Assembly (NCBI RefSeq): GCF_004341085.1
Contig: NZ_SLXW01000003.1
Span: 1-64,000, forward strand
DNA length: 64,000 bases
Direction of reading: 5' to 3'
From: Sphingomonas sp. PP-CE-1G-424
GTDB lineage: Bacteria; Pseudomonadota; Alphaproteobacteria; Sphingomonadales; Sphingomonadaceae
The notes beneath the pieces are model-generated. The model made no database searches and was not told the DNA's origin. It saw nothing but the letters and a program-made list of their open reading frames with translations. The position numbers were made by a program, and so were the translations under genes. Positions 43,442 to 51,664 of the stretch are shown piece after piece. Numbering within the stretch: position 1 is the first letter of the stretch; every line of letters begins with the position of its first letter.

Positions 43442-43966
43442 TTGCCGGCTATAATCCTGATCCCGCTGCTCTTTCTTGCCGCCAGCCCGCAGGCGATGCC
43501 GGCGATGGATCACGTGCCCGTTGCCTGCCCGGCGAAGGCGGTGCCGCTCCCGGCGGGGCTTGAGGGTTGGATACGTAAGCGGCCGTCTCGCGCCGGGGCG
43601 ACGGTCAAAGCGGCTACGACACTTCCGCTTGGCACGAGCGTCACTGCCACGCTGCTGCCAACGTTGGCCCTTACCTATGCTGTCCGACCGGGTAAGCCCG
43701 GCACGCCGGCCAACAGCGGCGGGATGTTCGTTTTCAACGTGCCTGACTACGGGCGCTACCGCGTCGCGCTGGGAGCTTCCGCGTGGATCGACGTCCTCAG
43801 TGGCAAATCGCCAGCGACATCTGTTGCACATAGCCACGGGCCTGACTGCACGGGTATCCGCAAGATGGTCGACTTCGATCTGAAGCCGGGCCGTTACCTT
43901 TTGCAGCTGGCCGGCAACACCGCTCCGACGCTTTCGCTGATGATCGTGCGGGTGCCCTCCGACTGA
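43442..43966 (+). CDS. Small exported protein, unknown
   Basis: 174 residues from a TTG with AGGAGAAG just upstream. Signal peptide MPAIILIPLLFLAASPQA. The mature part starts with VACPAKAVPLPAGLEGW and holds beta strands GGMFVFNVPDYGRYRVALGA / SAWIDVLSGKSP and a His/Cys-containing HSHGPDCTGIRKMVDF / DLKPGRYLLQLAG. Homologues in sphingomonads are often mislabelled homogentisate dioxygenase; nothing here supports that. Divergent from the TonB receptor and perhaps co-regulated with it. Confidence 0.65.
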   Translation: MPAIILIPLLFLAASPQAMPAMDHVPVACPAKAVPLPAGLEGWIRKRPSRAGATVKAATTLPLGTSVTATLLPTLALTYAVRPGKPGTPANSGGMFVFNVPDYGRYRVALGASAWIDVLSGKSPATSVAHSHGPDCTGIRKMVDFDLKPGRYLLQLAGNTAPTLSLMIVRVPSD

Positions 43967-44084
43967 CGCTGGTGCCGGGAGTGGCCAGCCGGTTCAGATC
44001 GCGCCGCATCATGCGTAGATTGAACTTTAGCCCTGTGCTGATAATTATATCCGTCTGAATACAGTCGAGCGTTGCAGAACGGAC

Positions 44085-44660
44085 ATGGTCATGAAAATCA
44101 GGATCGATATGACAGGCATGCGCTTTGGTCGCCTCGTCGGCATCGGCTTCGCGCACAAAAGCCGAAGCGGGCACGCTCATTGGCTGTTCCAGTGCGACTG
44201 CGGGAATGAGCTTGTAGCAGCGGGAGGCAACGTCCGGTCAGGAAGCACGGCGAGCTGTGGTTGCCTCCACCGCGAGATCTGCGCTGCCCGCCTCATCCAA
44301 CATGGGCACCGTGCGCAACACCGCCATGACGGCACGTATCGCGCCTGGCAGCGCATGAAGATGGAGAATGAAGCCGGCGCAATTTCGCCGGCATGGTCCG
44401 ATGATTATGCCCGCTTCTTGGCCGATATGGGCGAACGTCCCGCCGACATGATGCTATCGAGAACTGAGGTATCGAGGCCGTTTAGTCCCGCCAATTGTAG
44501 ATGGGTGCCGGTGGCGTCCCGGTCAGCCCGGGCAACGCAAGGGTGGACAACACGCCGCGACGCGCCGCGCGCTCAACCTTCCGGCTTGAGCGCGTCGACT
44601 AGCCAGTCGAAATCTGCTCCCTTGGCAGCCTCGACCATGCGCGCTTCAATGTCGCGGTAG
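44085..44660 (+). CDS. Phage-type zinc-cluster/HNH-associated protein, shortened
   Basis: The frame gives 191 residues, but only about the first 155 look real. MTGMRFGRLVGIGFAHKS then WLFQCDCGNELVAAGGNVRS / GSTASCGCLHRE is the zinc cluster common in phage proteins that precede HNH-type or AP2 domains. TYRAWQRM...FARFLADMG-type (YARFLADMGERPADMMLSR) and FSPANCRWVP follow. The usual stretch between YRAWQ-M and W-F--FL (C-NP...YGGRGI) is missing, so it is internally deleted. The end overlaps the ModE-like gene on the other strand by 88 bp, so the last ~35 codons are probably read-through. Confidence 0.55.
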   Translation: MVMKIRIDMTGMRFGRLVGIGFAHKSRSGHAHWLFQCDCGNELVAAGGNVRSGSTASCGCLHREICAARLIQHGHRAQHRHDGTYRAWQRMKMENEAGAISPAWSDDYARFLADMGERPADMMLSRTEVSRPFSPANCRWVPVASRSARATQGWTTRRDAPRAQPSGLSASTSQSKSAPLAASTMRASMSR

Positions 44661-44935
44661 CTGGCAAGCACCTGCTCACCAAAGGCTGTCAGATGCGCAC
44701 CGCCTGCCTTTCCTCCCCCGACGCGGGTTTCGACCACCGGCTGGGTCCAGGCATGGTTGAGACTGTCGACGAGCAGCCAGATACGTCGGTAGCTCATCTT
44801 CAAATCACGCCCAGCAGCCGAGATAGAGCCGGTACGACCGATGGCATCAAGGACGAGTGCCTTGCCCGGCCCTATCGCCGGCTCTGTCCCTCTCAGGATT
44901 TGAACATTGACCTTCAATGGTCCATCAATAGCCAA
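44573..44935 (-). CDS. ModE-type N-terminal winged-helix regulator
   Basis: 120 residues. KALVLDAIGRTGSISAAGRD / LKMSYRRIWLLVDSLN and then TRVGGGKAGGAHLTAFGEQVLA is the LysR-like winged helix of molybdate regulator ModE (sYrraW--v, GG-gGGga-LT--G--ll). The molybdate-binding TOBE domains that follow in E. coli ModE are absent; a separate TOBE protein is encoded just upstream in the same direction (44993-45199). Confidence 0.8.
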   Translation of the reverse strand: MAIDGPLKVNVQILRGTEPAIGPGKALVLDAIGRTGSISAAGRDLKMSYRRIWLLVDSLNHAWTQPVVETRVGGGKAGGAHLTAFGEQVLASYRDIEARMVEAAKGADFDWLVDALKPEG

Positions 44936-44992
44936 GTCTGCACCCCTCGCGCAGAGCGCAAAAACGGACCAGCGTTAGTATTGACGCTCGCG

Positions 44993-45199
44993 TCATTTTC
45001 CGATCAGAACGTCGCTTGCCTTGATGAGCACCGTCACTTGATCGCCTTCGCTGAGCGCCAGGTCGGAGATCGCCTCCTCGGTGATATTCGCAGTGATGAT
45101 CATGCCGTTGCCGATATCGACCTTGACTGAGCCATTGACGGCGCCGGGCTGAATGCTGGCGACGCGGCCTGCGAGCTGATTGCGGGCACTAATTTTCAT
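44993..45199 (-). CDS. Molybdenum-pterin-binding (TOBE/Mop) protein
   Basis: 68 residues, one TOBE domain: KISARNQLAGRVASIQPGAV / NGSVKVDIGNGMIITANITE / EAISDLALSEGDQVTVLIKA / SDVLIG. This is the molbindin pattern (S-RNqL-G-V--i--G-vn-eV-i-l-gg--i-a-iT--s---L-L--G--v-alikas-V-i). It oligomerises and binds molybdate or tungstate in the cytoplasm. Its neighbour is the ModE-like DNA-binding part, so the pair splits what ModE has in one chain. Confidence 0.85.
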   Translation of the reverse strand: MKISARNQLAGRVASIQPGAVNGSVKVDIGNGMIITANITEEAISDLALSEGDQVTVLIKASDVLIGK

Positions 45200-45323
45200 G
45201 GGGCGTCCTCAAGAATGACGGGTTGGCCGGTAGCATTACGACTACAACCCAAATCCGGCTATTCCCATTTTTCGATCCATTTTTGAGAAAGTTATGCGTG
45301 CTGGCATCACCGCCAGCTTCGAC

Positions 45324-45383
45324 ATGAATGAACGACCGAAGTTAGGTTGCTTGAGACCGGTCGCGAGTGTCCGAACGTGGGTC
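45324..45383 (+). repeat. 60-bp interspersed repeat, copy 7
   Basis: Begins ATGAATGAACGACCGAAGTT and ends GAGTGTCCGAACGTGGGTC. Exactly 60 bp, in the 430-bp spacer 45200-45629 where I see no other feature. Confidence 0.7.
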
Positions 45384-45629
45384 GCCGCTGCAGTATGGAA
45401 GGGCGGCCGTTCTCGACCAGACATGGCCTTTCGCAGGCTAAGCAGTCAAAGGCAGCTTGTGTCGAAACCCGCCATCCGGTTCATTGAGCGCAGAGGGTAG
45501 AGGGCCCGGTCCCGCCCGTTAGGTTGGGATACGTCGACATTTCTCATCTTGGTTGTGGGTGGTGCTGCAAATGTTGGTCGCGCGGCCAGCACCGATCTGA
45601 CAGGATCTTGCCTATGAGAAACAACCCGT

Positions 45630-46739
45630 TTGCCTGAAACCGCTGTCGATCGCTTCCTTCGCGAGGAGCGTGAACGTGCCAATATGTTCAAGGATGTCTT
45701 CGCCGGCGGCGCGGTGGCTGAGGCGATGCGGGCAGAGACCCTTCGCGACAGGCTTTTTCGCGGGGTGGATTTCGACAAGCCTTATCGCGGTATACTCGAC
45801 ACGCTCGAACGAGACCGGAAGGAGCGCGAACGCTACAAGGAACTGACCAGCACGGCGTGGGCTCTGTCAGTGACTGAGGCGGCGCGCAGCATCACCCAGC
45901 GCAGCACGGGCCTTGTAGAGCAGCAGCGGCGTCTGTCGTCGTCTGTAGTCGATACGATGCGAGCGTTCGACGCGAACCGATCGACTGTGGCGACCGCGCT
46001 GGCCGCCGCCCGCGCCGGCGACAGCTATCGCCGGATGATCGAGGACATGTTCCCGAAGATGTCTGGGTTCAGTGCCATCGCCGAGCGGATGCGCCTCGTC
46101 GATGTCATGACGCTGCGCGCCAGTGAAGGGGTGGTGGCTTCCGCCACCGCGCTTGCTGCCGAGATGGTCTTGGAAACGCAGCGAATCACCGAAGCGATCG
46201 CGGCGGCGGCGACCGAGGATGAGGGCACGGCGCTCTTCAGCGAGCTGTTCGAAAAGGTGACCGCCTATGTGGCGACGCTTGGCCCCAAGACGATCGCCGA
46301 GCTCAATACGATGGGACTCATGCAGTGGACTGCGTGGCTATTCGGCTTTCTGGGCTTGGTGCTGGCGATCGTCGCGTTGATCCCGAACCCCTCGGCCGAG
46401 CAGCAGCGCGCCATCACCGAGCTCAACCAGAAATATGAGGTGCTGCACCAGGAGACTGACCGGCTTAGCGAAGCGGATGCGAAGGCGAGCGAGGATTTCC
46501 TAGACGCCTTGCCGCGCGCCGAGATCGTGCGTGACGCCACCCTGCGCCGCAAGCCCGAGCGGGCGGGCGAGGTGGTACTGCACATGCAGGCCGGTGATAC
46601 CGTTGTGATCGAGAAGGCCCAGGGACGCTGGCGTTTTGTCTTCTTCCGCGATCCGCTATCGAACCAGCTTTCGCGCGCCTGGGTCTATCACACCGCGCTC
46701 GCCCCGCTCGCCGACGCAGTCGACGTGAGCAGCGACTGA
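45630..46739 (+). CDS. Coiled-coil / one-TM / SH3-like protein, unknown
   Basis: 369 residues from TTG (no better start visible; ATG 45683 is possible). Residues 1-225 are helical and charged. A single TM segment follows (WTAWLFGFLGLVLAIVALIP, about 228-249), then a short coiled coil (EQQRAITELNQKYEVLHQET). The C-terminal ~70 residues (EIVRDATLRRKPERAGEVVL / HMQAGDTVVIEKAQGRWRFV) resemble a bacterial SH3 domain. TM plus SH3 suggests an envelope-linked sensor or scaffold. It converges on the SEC-C gene. No family name can be given. Confidence 0.55.
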   Translation: MPETAVDRFLREERERANMFKDVFAGGAVAEAMRAETLRDRLFRGVDFDKPYRGILDTLERDRKERERYKELTSTAWALSVTEAARSITQRSTGLVEQQRRLSSSVVDTMRAFDANRSTVATALAAARAGDSYRRMIEDMFPKMSGFSAIAERMRLVDVMTLRASEGVVASATALAAEMVLETQRITEAIAAAATEDEGTALFSELFEKVTAYVATLGPKTIAELNTMGLMQWTAWLFGFLGLVLAIVALIPNPSAEQQRAITELNQKYEVLHQETDRLSEADAKASEDFLDALPRAEIVRDATLRRKPERAGEVVLHMQAGDTVVIEKAQGRWRFVFFRDPLSNQLSRAWVYHTALAPLADAVDVSSD

Positions 46740-46750
46740 GGCGCGAGGTA

Positions 46751-46774
46751 GAGCGGCGTCCGGAGGTGCCGCTC
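46751..46774. terminator. Hairpin between convergent genes
   Basis: GAGCGGC (46751-46757) pairs with GCCGCTC (46768-46774), and the flanking GCGCG/CGCGC can lengthen the stem. It lies between two converging genes but lacks a T run. Confidence 0.4.
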
Positions 46775-46905
46775 CGCGCGGAACGGATCCGGCCCTTACC
46801 GGAGCGCAAGCGCACGGGTGCCCCTGGAGGGAGTTGGCGCGGAAGGAGGGGCGCTGGTCACGATGGGGCCGAACGACGGAAAGCCGACAGATGCCGGCTG
46901 CACCC

Positions 46906-48108
46906 TCAGATCGCGTCTGCGGCCTGACCACCCTTAGCGATGACGGACGCGGTGAGAGAAGCGATCGGCCGCCCCAGAGCGCGTGAGATTGCCGGCCGCC
47001 GCTGATAGACCCCGCGGGCCGCGTCATGGCTGATGAGGCCGCGCCGGTAGGACTCGGGAAGGGTCTCCCACCAGTCGGGTGAGATGTAGCTGTTCTCGAG
47101 ATATTCGAGTGCGAGCCGCGTGGTCGCTGCCGCCTTGAGCTGGTCGTCCAGCGCATCGAAGGATTGGACGAACCGTGCGGCTGGGCCGTCATCGGTGCCG
47201 GTCCAGCCAAATACGATGACCGACTGCCCGGCAAAGGAGGTGATGTTGAGCGTCACATGCTCGAACGCCTGCGACCCATGGGCGATGCGCTGGAGGAGCG
47301 TGCCAGCGAGGTCATTGTCCGGAAGGAAGGTGCCGCAGCATGCGACGGGGAGCAACTCGTCGAAGCGTGTCCACGAATAGGAAAAGCCCGTGAAGTTCTG
47401 CGCGGAGAGCAGCGCTCCATAGGCCTCTTTGCGTGCATGCGTCGCCGCTGCGGCCCGGCGGGCGCTATGTTGCACGTTGCGCGCCATGTTCTGCGCCAAA
47501 TCTTGATGCTCAACGGGCGCCCCTTCGTCGAGCCGGAACAGGATATCCGACGCGGCCAGCTGCGCCCGCTTCAAATAGGCCTCGAAACATACTGCCCGAT
47601 AGGAGAAAAGCAGTGCCTCGGCCAAGCCGATGGTGCAGTCCTTCCCTTCGATGGGCCGGAAGAGATCGCGGTCGTGCTCCGCGCAGAAGCCGGGGAAGAC
47701 CGATGCCTGGCCGATCCCGACAAGGCGCGGCACCAGCCTGCCTTGGTTCTTTTCCATCTCGGGCATGGTGGTTATTAGAGAATAGACACGGCTGTCACGT
47801 GCGATCGCCTCAAGGCCGCCACTCTTCTGGACGGTATGGGCCCTGACAATCTGGCCGCCGCAGGGCTGGCCTGCTGCATTGGCATGGGAGCAGTAACGGC
47901 GCTGCAGCTCCTTGATGTAGTGGGCAGCCGCCTGATGGATATTGAAAGGCGGCATATGCTCGCGGCCGTCGTGGCAGAGCTTGAACTTTTTCTCCGATCC
48001 GCACGAGCATCGTTCGTTTCGCCCGATCGTCTTCGGACGGAAGACCGTGGGCAGTCGATTGAGGGGCTGAGTCAGCGATGAATGTAACAGCGGTGTTCGG
48101 CTTTTCAT
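46906..48108 (-). CDS. SEC-C motif and HNH-like protein
   Basis: 400 residues. Near the N-terminus IGRNERCSCGSEKKFKLCH is a SEC-C zinc motif. Then RYCSHANAAGQPCGGQIVRAHTVQKSGGLEAIA resembles the start of an HNH/treble-clef fold (C-x(n)-CGG-I-RAHTVQ), with a further FPGFCAEHDRDLF. The remainder is helical. SEC-C is often an accessory zinc finger on proteins of DNA/RNA processing and conflict systems. Whether an active nuclease site exists is unclear because the second HNH His is not obvious. Confidence 0.55.
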   Translation of the reverse strand: MKSRTPLLHSSLTQPLNRLPTVFRPKTIGRNERCSCGSEKKFKLCHDGREHMPPFNIHQAAAHYIKELQRRYCSHANAAGQPCGGQIVRAHTVQKSGGLEAIARDSRVYSLITTMPEMEKNQGRLVPRLVGIGQASVFPGFCAEHDRDLFRPIEGKDCTIGLAEALLFSYRAVCFEAYLKRAQLAASDILFRLDEGAPVEHQDLAQNMARNVQHSARRAAAATHARKEAYGALLSAQNFTGFSYSWTRFDELLPVACCGTFLPDNDLAGTLLQRIAHGSQAFEHVTLNITSFAGQSVIVFGWTGTDDGPAARFVQSFDALDDQLKAAATTRLALEYLENSYISPDWWETLPESYRRGLISHDAARGVYQRRPAISRALGRPIASLTASVIAKGGQAADAI

Positions 48109-48801
48109 GGCGGTCGCCTTTACGCGGCGGTGAAGAATGCGTCAAAGCGGAACCCTGTCATATCCGGCTGAAATCGATTGCTAAAACTCGACAATGTTAG
48201 GTTTATAGGGGCTCCGATAGACGCCGAACTTACACTCTTAAAACTCAATACCTGTTTGTTCTTCAATCGTATGTCCAAATTTAGCGAGGTCCTACTTTGA
48301 CGCTTGTCTACAGTCACGAATGTCTAGCTTTGGCGTAAACAGACACTCCCATTGACGGCGGAGAACGGCAGCAAAGTCCCACCTCTCGCCATTTCCGTCA
48401 TCGCTGGTCGGGGTGTTGGGCGAACATGAATGGACGTCCGAAGTTGGGAAAGGCGCAACGACCGCTGAATGTCGTGTTGTGGGTCTGTGTCCTGTGGTTC
48501 GCGTAAATTCGCGATCGTGTCGTGGCGCGGTGTGATCAATCGCAACACCGCCAAGACGGCGTTGATGATTGCGTGAGCCAACGCGCTAGTTGGTAGCTCG
48601 GACCTGCTTGAACAGGATCGGCAATTTTGGGAATCGATACCTTTTCTGGTACGAGGAACATGATATGTGGTAATTTATCTCCTGGTGATTTAATACAATT
48701 GTTGGATTAAAAGTACGGGTAGGCGGGGTATGGTGTTCAGCCAAAAAGCAGCATCGGGAATTTCACGTTGTTGTGTTAGCTCAGGGCGGCGAAGAGTTCT
48801 T
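48109..48801. other. Spacer, about 690 bp, with one 60-bp repeat
   Basis: No gene seen. The part 48600-48780 is AT-rich (TTTAATACAATTGTTGGATT-like) and might be old non-coding DNA or a promoter reading right, although no plus-strand gene follows. Confidence 0.45.
48426..48485 (+). repeat. 60-bp interspersed repeat, copy 8
   Basis: Begins ATGAATGGACGTCCGAAGTT and ends GAATGTCGTGTTGTGGGTC. Exactly 60 bp. Confidence 0.75.
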
Positions 48802-50334
48802 CTAAGGGTAAGTTAAATGACCTCGGATGCGCTCTTCAGAGGTGAAGGCTGACATAGGCAAGCCTGCGGCATTGTAGAGGCTGCCGGGTACAACGTTGCT
48901 CCAATTGTAGCGAACGTAGCTGGGCTTCGATACCGCACCAGTTACGACCACGCTCTCGCCATCGATCCGCGCTGTAGCCGTAACAAATCTTCGATCGGGC
49001 CCGGCGATTTCGAAGCCCACGACTGCTGCGCCCCGGCTCGTCAGGCCTTCAGCATGATCGAACCAGATGCGCTTTCCACCCGGTTCGCCACTCACTTGGC
49101 GGAACAGCGGGCTTTGATACGCGACGCGCTCGCCATACGCGACGCTGCGGGCCGCGAGTGCAAGTCGGGCGGCGACTGTCTGCTTGTCGCCCGGATGGAC
49201 GTTGCCGGGATCGCCGACGTCGGTCGTCACCACCATGGCTGTGTCGGTCAGCACAAGCGCACGACGTTGCGCATCGCGTACCAAACCCCATTCTTCCTCG
49301 GGTGAGTTAAATGAAGAGATCTGTGCAAAGAGGAATGGGAAAGCACCTTGCGCGAAATTGTGTCGCCAGTCGGTGATCAGTCCCCGGAAGAGGTCGGCAT
49401 AATATGGCGCCCGCGCGACATTGCTGTTCGTCTCGCCCTGGTACCAGATGACGCCCTTGATGCCGTAGCCGGTGAACGGCGCAACCATTGCGTTGTACAG
49501 CGATGACGGCCGGTACGCATCCTCGGGGGGGTGCCAAGGGTGTGGGGGAGGCTTGCCGCCCGACGCAACGATGGCAGCATCCTCGCGCGCTTCGGCAATG
49601 GTGGCGAGGTCGGCGTCGGTCTGGTCCTGCTGGAATCGAGCACGCGCGTCGATGGCCGGGGCCAGCGTTGCGTCGGTCGCGAACGCCTCGGTCGACACCC
49701 AGCTGTCCGCAGGTGTACCGCCCCAGGTCGAGTCGATCACGCCTACCGTCACGTGCTCGCGCGCGGCAATTTCTCGCGCAAAGAAATAGCCGACGGCCGA
49801 GAAGTCGGCGGTTGTCGCGGGCGTGGTGGTGGTCCAGGTAGCACCAATGTCGCGTAGCGGGATGGAACTGCTCTTGTGTTCGATACGGAGGAGCCGGACG
49901 TGCGGGTCGGTCGCGGCAGCGATCTCCGCGGCGGCATTCTTTAGCGGCGCACCGTCGAAGCCCTTGAGCGGGAACTCCATGTTCGACTGACCCGATGCGA
50001 ACCAAACGTCGCCGAGCATCACATCCTGTACCTGGACCTTACCCTCTGCTGCACCTCCGTCGACAACAAGAACATAGGGACCGCCTGCCGCTTCAGGCTT
50101 CAACCACGCTTCCCATCGGCCTAGGCGGTCGGCGACTGCCACTACGCGTTGGCCATGCAACGACACGGCAACGTTCGCGTCCGCACGCGCCCAACCCCAG
50201 ACGTGCAGCGGCCGATCACGCTGCAGCACGGTGTGGTCGCTGAATAGACGCGGCAGCTTGAGCTGTGCGGCCGCGGGTGATGTCGCGGTGGCGGCGAGGA
50301 GGGCGGTGTAGAGCAGGAGCTTCATGATCGGCAT
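48802..50334 (-). CDS. Exported SGNH sialate O-acetylesterase-like enzyme
   Basis: 510 residues from ATG 50334 (or 50325); signal peptide MPIMKLLLYTALLAATATSP. SGNH-hydrolase blocks: ASGQSNMEFPLKG (block I, Ser nucleophile), VIDSTWGGTPADSW, IWYQGETNS (block with Glu/Asn) and DVGDPGNVHPGDK with the Asp...His pair. This is the sialate O-acetylesterase-like family that, in saccharide loci, removes acetyl groups from hemicelluloses. Together with the neighbouring GH2 and GH27 enzymes it would deacetylate the same polymer in the periplasm. Confidence 0.8.
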   Translation of the reverse strand: MPIMKLLLYTALLAATATSPAAAQLKLPRLFSDHTVLQRDRPLHVWGWARADANVAVSLHGQRVVAVADRLGRWEAWLKPEAAGGPYVLVVDGGAAEGKVQVQDVMLGDVWFASGQSNMEFPLKGFDGAPLKNAAAEIAAATDPHVRLLRIEHKSSSIPLRDIGATWTTTTPATTADFSAVGYFFAREIAAREHVTVGVIDSTWGGTPADSWVSTEAFATDATLAPAIDARARFQQDQTDADLATIAEAREDAAIVASGGKPPPHPWHPPEDAYRPSSLYNAMVAPFTGYGIKGVIWYQGETNSNVARAPYYADLFRGLITDWRHNFAQGAFPFLFAQISSFNSPEEEWGLVRDAQRRALVLTDTAMVVTTDVGDPGNVHPGDKQTVAARLALAARSVAYGERVAYQSPLFRQVSGEPGGKRIWFDHAEGLTSRGAAVVGFEIAGPDRRFVTATARIDGESVVVTGAVSKPSYVRYNWSNVVPGSLYNAAGLPMSAFTSEERIRGHLTYP

Positions 50335-50548
50335 TGTCCCTGACGTGCGGCGCTGACCGTCGCGATATCTTAGCGTCAGAATATCATCAAAGAAGCGCGT
50401 GACCAGTTGGTATGCAGCCAGAAGTTGCACCTGCCTTGATGCGATGGCAACGCGCCGCGCTCCGGCAATCGTGGCATGCGCATTGGTACCGCAGACGGTC
50501 TTCAGCTTCGAGGTAACCGGCGCTAGAAGGCGGCGAGGAGAGCCGGTT

Positions 50549-51586
50549 ATGACGATTCACGCCAAGGTCGATGAAACCGGCCCGGTCGATGCGGCGCGGT
50601 TCGCCGATGAGATCGCGACGCGGGACCGCCCTATCGTACTGCGCGGTCAGGCGAAACGGTGGCCGGCCATAGCGGCCGGGCTCCGGTCCGACGAAACCCT
50701 GGTCGACTACATGAAGGCGATGGACCGTGGACGCCCGGCCGAAGTACTGATCGGTCCGCCGGAGATCGATGGTCGGTTCTTTTACGATGCGTCGATGCAG
50801 GCCTGCAATTTCCAGAAGCGGTTCGGCTCGCTCAGCGCACTGCTCGACAAGCTGCTGTCGCTTCGGGCAGAGGCGGAGCCGGTCGCGCTCTATGCCGGCG
50901 CTGCCGCCGCGGACGATCACCTGTCCGCCTGGATCGCAGACAATCCCCTGCCGTTCGAATTGCCGGGTGCCAGGCCGCGGGTCTGGGTCGGCAATCGCAC
51001 GCACGTCGCGACGCATTTCGACGAGGCGAGCAACGTCGCGGTGGTCGTGGCGGGTCGGCGACGTTTCACGCTGTTTCCACCCGAACAGGTCGGCAACCTC
51101 TATGTCGGCCCGTTCCACTTCACGATCGCAGGGCCGCCGGTCAGCATGGTGGATCTCGAGGACCCAGACCTCGAACGCTATCCCAAATTCGCAGACGCTA
51201 TGGGCCACGGGCTCGTTGCCGATCTCGACCCCGGCGATGCGCTCTTCATTCCGCCGATCTGGTGGCACAGCGTTAAGGCGACCGCCGCGTTCAATGTGAT
51301 GGTGAATTACTGGTGGGCCGAGCCGCATGCGCTTTCGCCGATGGGCGCGCTGAGCCACGCCGTCCTCGCGATCCGTGATCTCGCGCCGGCCCAGCGCATG
51401 GCATGGCGGCGCTGGTTCGAACATTATGTGTTCGACGACGCGGCTCCCGATGCCGGCAATCACCTGCCGGCGCATGTCCAGGGCGTACTCGCGCCGCCGT
51501 CCGAAATGCGGAATGCTCACTTTACGGCGCAGATCGCCGAGGCGCTAAGTCCGCCGGCAATGCCCGCAGCGCGCAAATCCCGCTAA
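50549..51586 (+). CDS. Cupin-like (JmjC-related) protein of TonB-receptor loci
   Basis: 345 residues from the ATG at 50549 with GAGGAG upstream. DRPIVLRGQAKRWPA is the usual opening. THFDE gives His-x-Asp, FALFPPEQ-type (FTLFPPEQVGNLYVGP) follows, and PGDALFIPPIWWHSV holds the distal His: a 2OG-Fe(II) cupin of the JmjC class. Genes like this are regularly found beside flavin halogenases and TonB receptors in sphingomonads and caulobacters. The substrate is unknown; a role in modifying a protein or sugar-linked compound is possible. Confidence 0.75.
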   Translation: MTIHAKVDETGPVDAARFADEIATRDRPIVLRGQAKRWPAIAAGLRSDETLVDYMKAMDRGRPAEVLIGPPEIDGRFFYDASMQACNFQKRFGSLSALLDKLLSLRAEAEPVALYAGAAAADDHLSAWIADNPLPFELPGARPRVWVGNRTHVATHFDEASNVAVVVAGRRRFTLFPPEQVGNLYVGPFHFTIAGPPVSMVDLEDPDLERYPKFADAMGHGLVADLDPGDALFIPPIWWHSVKATAAFNVMVNYWWAEPHALSPMGALSHAVLAIRDLAPAQRMAWRRWFEHYVFDDAAPDAGNHLPAHVQGVLAPPSEMRNAHFTAQIAEALSPPAMPAARKSR

Positions 51587-51632
51587 CGCGCGCTACCAAT
51601 CAGGACGCCGGGGGAATGACCAAGCCGGCGAG

Positions 51633-51658
51633 GTCGGCGCAACCGAGGTTGCGCCGAC
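51633..51658. terminator. Strong bidirectional terminator hairpin
   Basis: GTCGGCGCAAC (51633-51643) and GTTGCGCCGAC (51648-51658) form an 11-bp perfect stem with the tetraloop CGAG between the converging cupin-like and GH2 genes. Confidence 0.7.
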
Positions 51659-51664
51659 AGGTTG

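Noticed and set aside
42235..43563. 442-codon plus-strand frame
   Set aside because: Antisense to the TonB receptor; Arg/Gly/Val-rich with no domain.
18087..48485. Regular spacing of the 60-bp repeats as a possible CRISPR-like array
   Set aside because: Copies are kilobases apart with whole genes between them, and no cas genes are present.
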